Shown here in pieces: positions 12,492-22,574 of a stretch of DNA of 64,000 bases (the stretch's first letter is position 1; every line of letters begins with the position of its first letter). This stretch comes from Branchiostoma lanceolatum (lineage: Eukaryota; Chordata; Leptocardii; Amphioxiformes; Branchiostomatidae): the NCBI RefSeq assembly GCF_035083965.1, contig NC_089722.1:43772697-43836696 (forward strand), in the 5' to 3' direction. The position numbers and the translations under genes are program-made. The notes under the pieces were generated by a model. The model saw nothing but the letters and a program-made list of their open reading frames with translations. It was not told the DNA's origin and made no database searches.

Positions 12492-12710
12492 TGTAACACG
12501 TCCTGTCTCGTCGTGGACTGTTCTTCTACCTCTTGGTAGGGTTCCAATGAATAACACCACTCCAGTATGCACTTTCTGATGGTTTATTCCTAAGCTGGAC
12601 AGACGCTCTCTTAGTCTGCCAGGAAGTCTCTTGAGGTCTTACTCTTAGGCATGCGTGTTAGTCTATATGTTAATGTTGTTAACCTAGCACACATGTTACA
12701 TCTTGTTACA
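12492..12710 (-). repeat. 5' LTR of the Ty3/Gypsy element
   Basis: 219 bp, identical by eye to the 3' LTR. It is followed on the minus strand by the TGG that begins the primer-binding site and flanked by GAATC at 12711-12715. Confidence 0.93.
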
Positions 12711-13115
12711 GAATCCACGGACATCCTAGATCGTGAAGAACGCTGGTTCGAACGGGGAATTAGAGAAGCAATATATGAGAGGATGTACAACCCCGCCCTC
12801 AACAGGAAAGGCGGTCTACGCGTTCAACTTTCAGGCACCTGGGATAATGCACTGCCCACCACCCCCCACCCCCGGACAAGCAACATTTAGTTACTGTACT
12901 AGAACAACAGTAGCTAATTGAACTATTGGCATAACTTTGTCTTGAATTAATCTTCTTTTTGAAGACTACTGCAAGACATCCTAAATTGTCTTTACCTCAT
13001 TGCCATATCTATTCAGAGTTTTGGTATAAAGCTGGTGTTCTCAGTCCTATCGTTAGTCACTGACGAAAGACAGTGGATACTGTCTGAAACGTCTGACTGT
13101 TTCAAAATCTTATCC
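12711..13115 (+). mobile_element. Penelope-like element, downstream part
   Basis: Continues the frame of 7691-7777 after the LTR insertion: DILDREERWFERGIREAIY, then NPALNRKGGLRVQLSGTWD, the typical C-terminal end of the GIY-YIG domain. A non-coding 3' region follows with a hammerhead-like motif at 13055-13098. It is an old, broken copy. Confidence 0.7.
13055..13098 (+). ncRNA. Hammerhead-ribozyme-like motif of the Penelope-like element
   Basis: Parts in order: AGTCA (stem I, 13055-13059), core CTGACGA (13060-13066, fits CUGANGA), a 6-bp stem II AGACAG/CTGTCT with loop TGGATA, core GAAA (13086-13089), a minimal AC/GT stem III, GTC as the expected cleavage triplet (13091-13093), and TGACT (13094-13098) pairing with AGTCA. 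Penelope-like elements are known to carry such minimal hammerheads. One unpaired A at the base of stem II and the loopless stem III mean activity as a monomer is doubtful. Confidence 0.55.
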
Positions 13116-13740
13116 AGTTGCTTGAGTAATTATTTTTGGCGTATTAAAAGTAGGAGCCCTGGGTTTTCGCGGTTCAAGGTTGTAATGTTGTTGTTTTTTC
13201 TTTTCCATTCGTCTTCCACTGTCTCGGTAAAAGAAGCCGAACCCAATAAGTTAGAACTTAGTGACAGTAGTTAAGACTAGAGTAGTCATATGTTACATTG
13301 TTCATCATTTTCTGTCCGTCCACTCCGTGTTACATGTACGTGTACTTGCAATTAGACTGCGAGCAAGAATTTGCAAAGAACTTTCAATTTAAAAGTGGGC
13401 AAAGGCAATCTTGAACCCGGCAATAATTAGGGAAATAGAATGTAACTGTGGATACAGAGAGAGAGAACACTCGCCGAAAACTATAACGTGAAGTATAATG
13501 ATTAGTCAATGGTTTGTTTTGTGCGCACAAGATGCTAACCCACCTCCATTGGTAATTTTTCCATCTAAATTTCAGTTCCCTGTATAAAAGTTCATACTTA
13601 ACAAAGAAAGAAAGAAAGAGAGAAAGAAGCTGAAGGAAGAAAGAGAAAAGGCAGACAGAAAGAAAAGAAAAATAAACATACCAAAAGAATCCAGAAAGGT
13701 CAGCAAATGGCTGCAACCATTCTAAAATGTAGGCGGAACT
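13116..13740. other. Spacer with GAAA microsatellite
   Basis: Unassigned DNA. 13600-13672 is a purine-rich AAAG/GAAA microsatellite. No gene is seen; the open frames here are by-products of the microsatellite. Confidence 0.5.
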
Positions 13741-13870
13741 TTCCACACACTAAGTGGGTAACAAGGCACAAAATGTGACCTTTCACCCCACCCTCAGTTC
13801 ACCTTTCACCCGCTGCTTCGTTAGAGACGCTTGCCGGATTATGTGAAGGGAAAATCAACAATAAAAGCAG
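13741..13870 (+). promoter_or_regulatory. ZNF-B promoter-proximal block and 5'UTR exon
   Basis: A block conserved with 21926-22059 and 29521-29662. It holds two DR1-like motifs, TGACCTTTCACCCC (13776-13789) and TTCACCTTTCACCC (13798-13811), and ends with AAAAGCAG and a GTAAGAAC donor at 13871. The partner acceptor is TTAG before the ZNF-B ATG. The transcription start is not defined. The intron just downstream is also conserved (GCTATAGGTC, TTTCGGGG, a G-rich run, GGGGCGAAA). Confidence 0.6.
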
Positions 13871-14302
13871 GTAAGAACTTGAAATATACTACATATCTAT
13901 CTTATCATGAAGCAGAGGGGCTATAGGTCTTTTCTATGGTGTACCGGTCACATTAGGAAGCCGGACGTAACGTAAAACTTTTCGGGGTGAGAAAATTGGC
14001 GCTTGGGGAGGGGGGCGAAACCACAAGCCACGTTGTTCGGGACAAAGGGCCGTTTGTGTTAGAAAAGTTCTAATAAGGGTGCTACAGTATCACCAAAATA
14101 TTACAGAAAATTACAATAGAAACCCTTTTTAGACTAAAAACAAGTTTCCAGGCCATGCAGGTCATGGAACTTTGGAAAAACTGTTTGTAAATTGTAAAGA
14201 AGATTCATTATGGAATCACGATCCAGTAACCGGATGAGCGGCCAAAATGGCCTTCCCACCTGGCCGAAAGGATCTACTCTACTACTCTACTCATAAACAT
14301 TA

Positions 14303-14320
14303 GGGGGGGGGGGGGGGGGG
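14303..14320 (+). repeat. Poly-G tract (18 G) in the ZNF-B 5' intron
   Basis: An uninterrupted G18 run followed by CAGCAG. G-rich runs sit at the matching place in the introns of ZNF-C (near 22394) and ZNF-E (near 30987). Confidence 0.8.
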
Positions 14321-14364
14321 CAGCAGAGAGTACAACTGGGCCAGGTGTCAGCGTCAGTACGACT

Positions 14365-14525
14365 TAGCCTGGGTGCCAGACCACCGCGCTCCTGGCGCTA
14401 ATCCTTCGGCCGGGGAAGCAACTCGCGCCGCCGCCACAGATAGATGCCAAGCGCTCTACTACTAGGTCTTCCCCGCCCAAAAGGGGTTATCATCGCATCG
14501 CGCGAAAGGTCTGGTATCCAGGCTA
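14365..14525. mobile_element. 161-bp MITE with 8-bp target duplication
   Basis: Ends TAGCCTGGGTGCCAGACC and GGTCTGGTATCCAGGCTA form imperfect terminal inverted repeats. GTACGACT is duplicated at 14357-14364 and 14526-14533. An 8-bp duplication with TAG ends suggests hAT-like mobilisation. It has no coding capacity. Confidence 0.8.
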
Positions 14526-14651
14526 GTACGACTGCACTTGTTTGAGCAACTTTTTTTTTGTATTAGCAGAATAAAAATGCAATCTTGACTTATCCTATTT
14601 AAGGTTGATGTGTTTGACCTTTTCAATTTTTCATCCGAGTATAGGTTAGGC

Positions 14652-15575
14652 ATGGCAGAGGCAGGTGATGGGTCTCCTACTGCTTTTCACCAGAGCTGTG
14701 ATGGGTCTCCTACTGGAGTTTTAGGGGACAAACATCAGAGCAATGTAGAAGACCATCCTACGAAAAGCAAAGCCAGTTTGGACAAAAAGCCATCAGAAAA
14801 TTCGGTCGAGAAACCCTTTATGTGTGGGAAGTACGGGTACAGGACAGCTAACAAGAGTCACTTATCCAGACATATGAGAACCCATACTGGTGAAAAACCC
14901 TACAAGTGTGACCAGTGTGACTATTCTGCTGCACTGAAATATCATTTGGATCGACATCTAGCAAGACACACCGGTGACAAACCCTTTATGTGTGGCGAGT
15001 GCGGATACAGGTCAGCTGACAAGGGTAGCCTATCCAGACATATGAGAACCCATACAGGTGAAAAACCCTTCAAGTGTGACCAGTGTGATTATTTTGCTGC
15101 ACAGAAAATCCTTTTGGACCGACATCTAGCCAAGCACACCGATGAAAAACCCTTTATGTGTGACGAGTGCGGGTACAGGACAGTTAACAAGAGTCACAAA
15201 GCCAGACATATTAGAACCCATACAGGTGAAAAACCGTATAAGTGTGACCAGTGTGACTACTCTGCTGCAGAGAAATCCACATTGGATAGACATCTAGCCA
15301 AACACAGTGGTGAGAAACCCTACATGTGTGGGGAGTGCGGGTACAGGACAGCTCAAAAGCTCCAGTTATCTAAACATATGAGAACCCATACTGGAGAAAA
15401 ACCCTACAAGTGTGACCAGTGTGATTACTCCGCTGTGCAGAAATGCAATTTGGACCGACATCTAGCCAAACACACTGGAGAAAAACCCTTCATGTGTAGG
15501 GAGTGTGGGTACAGAGCAACTCAAAAGTGTCACTTATCAAAACATATGAGATGTCATACTGGCGTAAAACCCTAA
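14652..15575 (+). CDS. ZNF-B: 9-finger C2H2 zinc-finger protein, 307 aa, cut short by a stop
   Basis: The head [15 protein letters not shown] with its GSPTG and SNVEDxP motifs is shared with A, C and E. Start chosen at the conserved ATGGCAGAG after an AG acceptor. Nine fingers alternate M and K types. Finger 1 reads CGKYGY: the second zinc ligand is Tyr, so this finger should not fold. The frame ends at KP-stop where paralogues have KPYKC; a TAC-to-TAA change accounts for it. Recognisable but decaying fingers continue to about 15760. Fingers 2-4 are nearly identical at DNA level to those of ZNF-D. It may still be a shortened functional gene or an early pseudogene. Confidence 0.85.
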   Translation: MAEAGDGSPTAFHQSCDGSPTGVLGDKHQSNVEDHPTKSKASLDKKPSENSVEKPFMCGKYGYRTANKSHLSRHMRTHTGEKPYKCDQCDYSAALKYHLDRHLARHTGDKPFMCGECGYRSADKGSLSRHMRTHTGEKPFKCDQCDYFAAQKILLDRHLAKHTDEKPFMCDECGYRTVNKSHKARHIRTHTGEKPYKCDQCDYSAAEKSTLDRHLAKHSGEKPYMCGECGYRTAQKLQLSKHMRTHTGEKPYKCDQCDYSAVQKCNLDRHLAKHTGEKPFMCRECGYRATQKCHLSKHMRCHTGVKP

Positions 15576-17545
15576 AAGTGTGACCAGTGTGATTATTCTG
15601 CTGCACACAAATACACATTATAGAGACATCTAACCAAACACTCTGGAGAGAAACCATTCACGTGTGGCAAGTGCGGGTTCAGAACAGCTCGCAAGCATAA
15701 CCTATCCATACAGATGAAACTCATACTGGTGAGAAACCCTAGTGTGAGCTGTGTGAATATGATTAGCTATTCGAAAATCAGCTGTTGTCCGGCACCTGTC
15801 TAAACACGCTGATGAGAAACTCTAAATGTGTACGGGTTGTAGGTACAGGACAACTGAAGTTAACGTTATCCAGACAGACATACATGTATTTGGAACTAAG
15901 GGAAATGGATGTAAGAACACTACATGTGGTCTACGCCAGTGTCTCAGAATAAGTCATTTCACAGTTCCTGTTGCACATCTGCAGTCGTGATGCATTGTGG
16001 TCTAAGATGTAAGTTTAAGGTCTCTCATCTGTAATTGTGATTTGTTTGCAATTTTCTTTGTAGGGGGGGCCATGATTAACATTACCCGCAATCTACTGTA
16101 GTGCTGGAACTGTGAGGAGGCGTTTTTATGGAGAAGAAAAAAAAAGCAAAGAGAAGCATGCTTAGCGCTTATTTTAGAAATATCGTAACTGTAAAGATTA
16201 AGAAGATTTTTAAACACAGTAACAATCTTATTTCTGTCCAATCTAATATGGGCCATCCTGACGCCTGGCGTTGTACTGACATCCTTCAAAATGTGCTTTA
16301 GTGTAACAAGTGTGAATAACGTCAACGGCTGTAACCCTAGTGTGAGCTGTGTGCATATAAGTTCGAAAATCAGCTGTAGTCCGACATCTAACTGAACACA
16401 CTGATATCGATGAGAAACTCTAAAGGTTGCAGGTCCACGGCAACTGAAGTTAACGTTATCCAGACATACATACATGTATATGGAACTAAGGGAAATGGGT
16501 GTAAGAACACTACATGTGGTCTACGCCAGTGTGAGAGTAATAAACCATTTCACAGTTCTGGAATCTGAATCCTATCACATAACGGAGCATACTTTCTTAG
16601 AAATACTTCTAATGCAAAAAATAAGGAGGCCTTAAAGCTCAGTAACAAACTTATCCTGCAGGTCTGTCAATTATGATATAGGCTATCCTGACCCTTGATT
16701 TTGCACGGACATCCTATAAGATGTTATTTTATCTTTTAACATTGCAACAAGGCAGTACAATGCTCAATCTCGGTAGCATTGCTGATATCGGTGCCATATA
16801 AGTATATATTGAACTGATGTACATGATTGCGTGTTATAACACGCAATCATGTACATCAGTTCAACTTTCATTTATAGAAATGTTGTGCTTCGGTGTAACG
16901 AGTGTGCCTTAAAGTTTGTTAGTAATGTTTATTTTCTAACTTACCAACCTATGCTATATGTATTGAAGCACTAATGATTATGCTATGCTTAGCGTGTTTG
17001 AAATTATATAGAATTGCAATGTAAACTTTTGTTATATGAAGCGTCTGCCATTGCTGAAATGTAAGAACACAGTTGATTCAAAATATGCTCATTTCTGACA
17101 TGTGAAAGTAAAATGTTTAATAAAAGAACAGCATCTGAACAGGTTCCATTCCAAAATGCTGTGTAACATGTAACATTTTATTCTCACTCATGTACTAACC
17201 TATATCTATACTAATTGATGTCGTTTTAACAATAAACAATATACACGATATGTTGGAGCACTAATGATTATGCTACCAGAAGTGTTGAACATTATAAAGT
17301 ATTGTGAAGTAATCTTGTGTTATATGGAGCGACTGTCATGGCTGATAAGTAAGAACACAGTTTATTCAAAACATGCTGATTTCTGACAAGCGATAATAGA
17401 AAGGTTAGTTTAAAGAACAGATTCCATTCCATTTCCCATGTGCGGTAGATGACGATGTAAGGAATTGAGCTAGCCGCGCAGTGTAAGATGATTCGACCAA
17501 TCATTATCAATGCTATTTTCATGACATACGAGTAGCATCCTCGTC
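15576..17545 (+). other. 3' flank of ZNF-B with decayed fingers and an internal duplication
   Basis: Decayed fingers to about 15760, then the 3' region shared by the cluster. A segment of about 210 bp at 15735-15950 recurs at about 16335-16550 (GTGAGCTGTGTG, GAAGTTAACGTTATCC, GTGGTCTACGCC). Later parts (16900-17470) match the 3' flanks of ZNF-A and ZNF-C. No further gene is seen. Confidence 0.6.
16809..16864. repeat. Perfect 56-bp palindrome without spacer
   Basis: Two 28-bp arms starting TTGAACTGATGTACATG are exact reverse complements and meet at TTA|TAA. It lies in the 3' flank of ZNF-B and is absent from the paralogous flanks as far as can be read. Confidence 0.9.
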
Positions 17546-17555
17546 AACCTCCTTT

Positions 17556-17816
17556 ATCTGCCGTAACCAATAATTCTTTCTGATCCCCGATAAAATTTTG
17601 GCCAAACCCGTTTATTCTTGCCATGCCCGCTAGAAATTGGTGCCGTACCCGGTAATTCTTGTCGTACCCGGTGCTTTTGAGCCGTTACCAATACCTCTTT
17701 CTGTACCCCGATGAAATGTTGGTCGAACCCGTTTATACTTGTCATGCCGGCTAGAAATTTGTGCCGTACCCGGTAATTCTTGTCGTACTCGGTGGTTTTG
17801 AGCCGTACTGACTCTT
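17556..17816. repeat. Tandem duplication of a unit of about 125 bp
   Basis: Two copies with about 85-90% identity by eye (GTAACCAATA...CTTTTGAGCC), each with internal GCCGTACCCGGTAATTC sub-repeats. A related but shorter piece is at about 33555-33650. Confidence 0.75.
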
Positions 17817-18384
17817 CGTATCTAGATACCCCGTACGGGAAGGATACATGTCGACGATGCCAAGGCACACACCCCTTCTCACCACCTCTCTGCCGAGTGG
17901 CGCTGTACCGTCAGACCACATCCTAAGAACAACTTCTGCAAACTGTAGTGAGAAGCGGTCTGGAGAGAAACAGAAATCAGCTTTGAGATTCCTCAACGAT
18001 GGGCAGTGCAAAAAGCGCATCGATAATCAGAGACAGTGATGTTAGCCTGACAATGATGCTGTCCTGGATGTCCTGACCACACACCCGTCCCCAAACCATC
18101 GTACCCGCCCTGAACCGATACACCAAATTACCTGATCTCCCTCCCTTCTACATCAATCATCGCCTTCGTTATTTACAATGAGCTGGACAGAAAATCAGCC
18201 AACATCAACCCCCTTTACCCAATCTTCTTCTCTGACCAGCCCCCTCAACACTTGTATAATTTCTCGTTCAAACTCGTTCTACGGTGAACGGTTTCTGAAT
18301 AGAGTGCCCAATACCAGATTAATCTCCCTTCTCTGAATGATGCAGTTCTCTGTTCAACCGGGACCCACCGATATGCCCCGATGT

Positions 18385-18560
18385 TGTGCCCTTGGGAAAG
18401 GCACTTCACACGACTTTCCTCACTTCACTCAGGTGTAAATGAGTACCTAGCTTCGGTTAGGGACGTCCCTCGGATAGGACGCTAAATGAAGGTCGCGTGT
18501 TTGGGGAGAGGCACACCTCGAGCACGTTACATTTATTGAAAAGAGTAGGGGTCCTTCCCG
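18385..18560 (+). repeat. Interspersed repeat, copy 1
   Basis: Contains GGGAAAGGCACTTCACACG, GTGTAAATGAGTACCTAGC, GGGACGTCCCTCGGATAGG and GAAAAGAGTAGGGG. The same sequence occurs inverted at 38945-39140 in UNC119 intron 2, so it is a dispersed family, possibly SINE-like. No ends or target duplication were resolved. Confidence 0.7.
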
Positions 18561-19548
18561 GTGTGAGTGGTTCAAAACCTAGTCCTATGGCCGCACATGG
18601 GTTCTCCCTTAATAATAGCCTCCGGTTAGTTGGGAAACCTTGGCAATAGATAAAGAAATAAAACTGGACTACAATGAGCTGGTGCTGCTGATGCACCTCC
18701 TTTTTTCTGAATAATGTTATAACATATGTAGCATCACAACAGTCGTACAATGACTGAATACTCTAACGACAAGTCTGGTAGGAACATGTTTTTATTATTC
18801 TCTTCACCCTCAAAATCATGTCCATTTATGAAACATAACTTCATGCTAACCGTTTCAATTCTAATACTACGGAACGTAAACGTGACTTACAGTTTTACTA
18901 TAACTCGTTTAAATCATTCAACCGAACAACTAAAAGATGCTAATAACATCATCACTATGGATGAATTTTCAAAACAAACTACAGTAACTAATGCATGATA
19001 TGATATTGTAAAGTCATAACAACAAAAACTATTTCTTGTCGGAAATTTCTGCCCCATGATTCACTGCACCACCATGTTTGGGCAGGAGGGAAGACAAGTT
19101 TTCTCCCGCCATGTAACAAAAGTCTCAAACATAAAATGACGATGATTTCGGTTCACATCATTTTCATCAGAGATCATTACAGCGTCTGTATGTTAACATC
19201 AGGATAAATGCAGGACATGAACATTATCAGAAAAGAAAATTCCAATAATAACAATAATCACATGGGCTGACTTGACCAGTGTGTCTCGTACATTCCATGT
19301 CCTTTTGTTGTGTTCATTTGTTTTCTTCATCTCCTGTCCATAAACTAAAGACAGAAACAAGCAGACAACAAAAACTAGAATAGTGACAAACTTGTAACAA
19401 CAGATTGTGTGAACATGTACACATTCGCATGTCTTGTTATCGGCGTGACTTTACCAGTTTGTCTCGTATGCTTTATAAACTGTAGTCGTGGCTTCCATAA
19501 AAACCACTACAGAAACTAGAATGACCAGACTGTGAGGACATGTTCACG
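18561..19548 (-). other. 3' flank of ZNF-F
   Basis: Unassigned sequence downstream of the minus-strand zinc-finger gene, presumed to hold its 3'UTR. TTTATT near 18787 would be AATAAA on the minus strand. No other gene is supported. Confidence 0.4.
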
Positions 19549-20679
19549 TTAACATAGATTTTTATCGGCGTGTTTCTTCATGTGCCTCCTCAAATTAGAC
19601 TTGTCACCCGTAGAATAACTACAAACCTCGCACTTGTAAGGTTTCTCACCAGTGTGGGTAGCCATGTGACGCTTCAAATCGGACTTTTGAATTGCAGAAT
19701 AACCACAAACATCACACCTGTAAGGTTTCTCCCTAGTGTGTGTAGCCATGTGGCGCTTTAAGTTAAACATTTGTGTTGCAGAATAGTCACATAATTCACA
19801 CTTGTATGCTTTCTCCCCAGTGTGGGTAGCTATGTGCTTCTTCAAAGTGGACATTTGTGCTGCAGAATAATCACAAACCTCGCACTTGTAAGGTTTCTCC
19901 CCAGTGTGGGTAGCGATGTGGCGCTTTAAGTTAAACATTTGTGCTGCAGAATAGTCACATAATTCACACTTGTATGCTTTCTCACCAGTGTGGGTAGCCG
20001 TGTGATATTTCAAAGCGGACTTTCGTATTGCAGAATAATCACAAACTCCACACTTGTATGGTTTCTCACCAGTGTGGGTAGCCATGTGCTGCTTTAAGTG
20101 AGACATTTGTGCTGCAGAATAGCCACAAATGCCGCATTGGTGAGGTTTCTCCCAAGTGTGTGTAGCCATGTGACTCTTCAAACTGCTCTTCTGGGCTGTG
20201 GAGTAAGCGCATGTCTCACAGCGGTATGGCTTCTCACCAGTGTGTGACCTCATATGGACCTTCAAATGTTCCTTGGTGACTGCATAGTGGTTGCACTGGG
20301 GGCATTTGTACGGCCGGTAGTTACTGTGTTTTGCCATGATGTGATATTTCAGGGTAGACTTTTGTGCAGCGGAATAGTCGCAGACAGCGCACTGAAACGG
20401 TCTCTCACCACCGTTTGTTGCCCCGACATCATTTACAAGGTGATCTTTGCCGAGGCGATCTTTCTTCGTTTGTTTACTTTTACCCGCGGCGTGCGACGTC
20501 CTAACGTGCCGTTTCAGGGCGGACATCCTGGATGTAGAGAACTCGCATTCCCGAAATCGATGTAGTCTCTCCCCGCTGTGAGTCTTGCGGCGCTGTTTCC
20601 TTGTCCCTCCGTGGTCTGTTTCTGGACAAGCCTGTTTCTCTTCTGTCTGTTCATGCAAATCTTCTGCTGCTTCTTCCAT
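19549..20679 (-). CDS. ZNF-F: C2H2 zinc-finger protein, 376 aa, diverged from the cluster
   Basis: Probable DNA-binding nuclear protein. The start ATGGAAGAAGC directly follows a TTGCTAG acceptor on the minus strand, so this is a coding exon behind a 5'UTR intron. Residues 1-50 are acidic and then basic, without a known domain. The first finger (FRECEF...HVRTSH) lacks its first Cys. Ten intact C2H2 fingers follow, among them FQCAVCDYSAAQ, YKCPQCNHYAVT, YRCETCAYSTAQ and YKCELCDYSAAQ. Their ends are HMATH or HIATH instead of HMRTH/HLAKH, so this gene belongs to a different subfamily from A-E. Fingers 7 and 9 (CELCDYSA(A/T)QMFNLKRH) are near copies, which shows local duplication. Confidence 0.92.
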   Translation of the reverse strand: MEEAAEDLHEQTEEKQACPETDHGGTRKQRRKTHSGERLHRFRECEFSTSRMSALKRHVRTSHAAGKSKQTKKDRLGKDHLVNDVGATNGGERPFQCAVCDYSAAQKSTLKYHIMAKHSNYRPYKCPQCNHYAVTKEHLKVHMRSHTGEKPYRCETCAYSTAQKSSLKSHMATHTWEKPHQCGICGYSAAQMSHLKQHMATHTGEKPYKCGVCDYSAIRKSALKYHTATHTGEKAYKCELCDYSAAQMFNLKRHIATHTGEKPYKCEVCDYSAAQMSTLKKHIATHTGEKAYKCELCDYSATQMFNLKRHMATHTREKPYRCDVCGYSAIQKSDLKRHMATHTGEKPYKCEVCSYSTGDKSNLRRHMKKHADKNLC

Positions 20680-21925
20680 CTAGCAAGAGGAAAGAAACTT
20701 AGACATAAACAACAAAAGAACTTTGTTTAGCAAAACGTTTGCCACAATCAAGTAATAACGTCAAAATACAAACCAATGCAACAAGCAACAAGCAAAGTTG
20801 ACACCTAATCCGCCTTCAGGTCTTTCAAACATCAAAATTACCCGAAAATCTATCTGTCACGGCGCCCACTAGCTCGGTGCATCACTGTCCCAACAACAGA
20901 CAGAGCCAATCCATACAATGGTGTGAGAGTGACTTCATTCAGGACTTGAACCCAGTTGTATGTATGCTTGTGTTGTGGTCATTATGATTACTTTTGATTG
21001 CACATCTTCTGTAAACATTTATCTTCAATTCATTTACCTTATTCATATTCTTGTCAAGTATCATCACTTTTTTGTATACAATACCCAGATTATGTTCCAT
21101 TATCTCATGTTGACCTGCTTAAGCCCAGGAAACAGTCTCGCTCCGAGGCTAGGAAAGGGCCTGTTCAAGCCCAGGAAACAGTCTCGCTCCCAGGCTAGGA
21201 GCGGGCCACGCTCCCAGCCTAAAGGCTCCCCTGAACCGCTTCCTTATAGTGTTTTACATCTGGTGCTCATTATAGGAGTGACACGATGTCAAAACATGAC
21301 ATATTGTTTGTTTGCGTCTAAATGTTGGCACTCAACACAACGTCCCCAAGATAACCGTGTTTTAAACAGGCCGACAGTCAGAGCATGGATTCGAGTGAAA
21401 ACAGAGACTCTGCCACAGTACCAGCTGTGCACATGGAGGGCGCCCGCTTTACGTACTGACAACGTCATAGCTGGGAGCAGATTTGAAAATATTACATCGC
21501 CCCCCTCCCCACATCCCGGTACCAACACGACAAATTTTTTACCAGAGAGTTGTAAAAGCAGACACCAGTCTAACCTGAGACACAGCCTGGCCGCCAGGAC
21601 GCTCTCGGAACGACGCCTCCTCTATCAGGTTGGACGACATTTCTCTCCGAACTTTCCAACTCTCGGAAACAAACGTCACAGAAAAATCACAATGTGACGT
21701 CACTTACAAAGGTCAGGGGTCACGATGCTTGGTACCCCTGATAACTTCTTGTTCTTGTTCTTGTACGACGCTGTATTTATGTGAATACGTAATTGCCCTG
21801 TGTTTAACAGTCCTATCTTTAGCTATCAAAAGGGAACAAAGCAAGAAAGAAAATGATACAAACAAAAATAAGACAAACATGTCAGCAGATTGGGGCAAGC
21901 GTTCTACAATGCTGGCAGAACTTCC
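20680..21925. other. Spacer between divergent ZNF-F and ZNF-C, with a 46-bp direct repeat
   Basis: It should hold the ZNF-F 5'UTR and promoter; no start can be fixed. 21121-21215 has two copies of a 46-bp unit (AAGCCCAGGAAACAGTCTCG...AGGCTAGGA). The long open frame over 20960-21697 has no recognisable domain and is not called. Confidence 0.45.
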
Positions 21926-22059
21926 CGCACACAAACAAATTCATTGGGTAACCAGGCACAAAACTTAACCTTTCACCCCACGCCAAGTTCACCTTCCACC
22001 CGCTGTTTCGCCAGAAGACGCTTGCAGGATTGTGAGGCTACAATTAACGCTAGAAGTAG
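21926..22059 (+). promoter_or_regulatory. ZNF-C promoter-proximal block and 5'UTR exon
   Basis: Homologous to the blocks upstream of ZNF-B and ZNF-E. Motifs TAACCTTTCACCCC (21966-21979) and TTCACCTTCCACCC (21988-22001) occupy the DR1-like positions. The exon ends TAGAAGTAG with donor GTAAGAAC at 22060; the acceptor is TTAG at 22570-22573. Confidence 0.6.
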
Positions 22060-22574
22060 GTAAGAACTTGAGTTCTGCTGAATATCTACCATACCGTGAA
22101 TCAGAGGAGCTATAGGTCGTTTCTATTATTTATATACGGGCGACATTAGGACGGAATGTAAGATATTTCGGGGTGAGAAAATTAGCGATGGGGGAGGGGG
22201 GGCGAAATATCACGTCACTCCTTTCTGGACAAAAGGGTCGTTTTTATCATTAAAACTCCAAGAGGGTTGCTGCAATGTCACAAAAACGACACAAACTACA
22301 ATAAAAACCATGTAAAAATGAAAAGGAAATTTGCGTGCATGCGTGGTCAACTTCGGAAAAACGGTTTGTAAACCAGATTTATAAAACTGAAGCGGGGGGT
22401 GGGCAGTAAGACAGGAGAACCGTTTTTAACGTCATTACGATGGGAGTGGAGGCTGGACAGTTGTTGCAGTAACTTTGCATTTCTGATATAAGCAGAAAAA
22501 TGCACTCTTGACTTGTCATGAATTCGATTGATGTGTTTCATCTTTTCAAATTGTTTTCTATTATTATCTTAGAC

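Larger units (their letters stand above)
7778..12710 (-). mobile_element. Ty3/Gypsy LTR retrotransposon, young, coding region broken
   Basis: A full-length element of 4,933 bp on the minus strand. Two 219-bp LTRs (TGTAAC...GTTACA) appear identical by eye, and a 5-bp target duplication GAATC lies at 7773-7777 and 12711-12715. A primer-binding-like TGGTGATCAGAAGC follows the 5' LTR (12491 downward). A purine tract AAAGAAAAGGGGA abuts the 3' LTR. Parts in order: gag with a CCHC knuckle (about 12.2-11.3 kb), protease (about 11.3-10.9), reverse transcriptase (about 10.8-9.9), RNase H (about 9.9-9.5), integrase with zinc-binding and DDE core (about 9.3-8.3). The coding region has about four breaks, so it looks inactive, but identical LTRs point to a recent insertion. 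Confidence 0.93.

Noticed and set aside
13384-13746. 120-codon minus-strand open frame
   Set aside because: Largely encoded by the GAAA microsatellite.
20960-21697. 245-codon open frame upstream of ZNF-C
   Set aside because: No recognisable domain, spans a 46-bp tandem repeat, and no paralogous support in the other cluster units.
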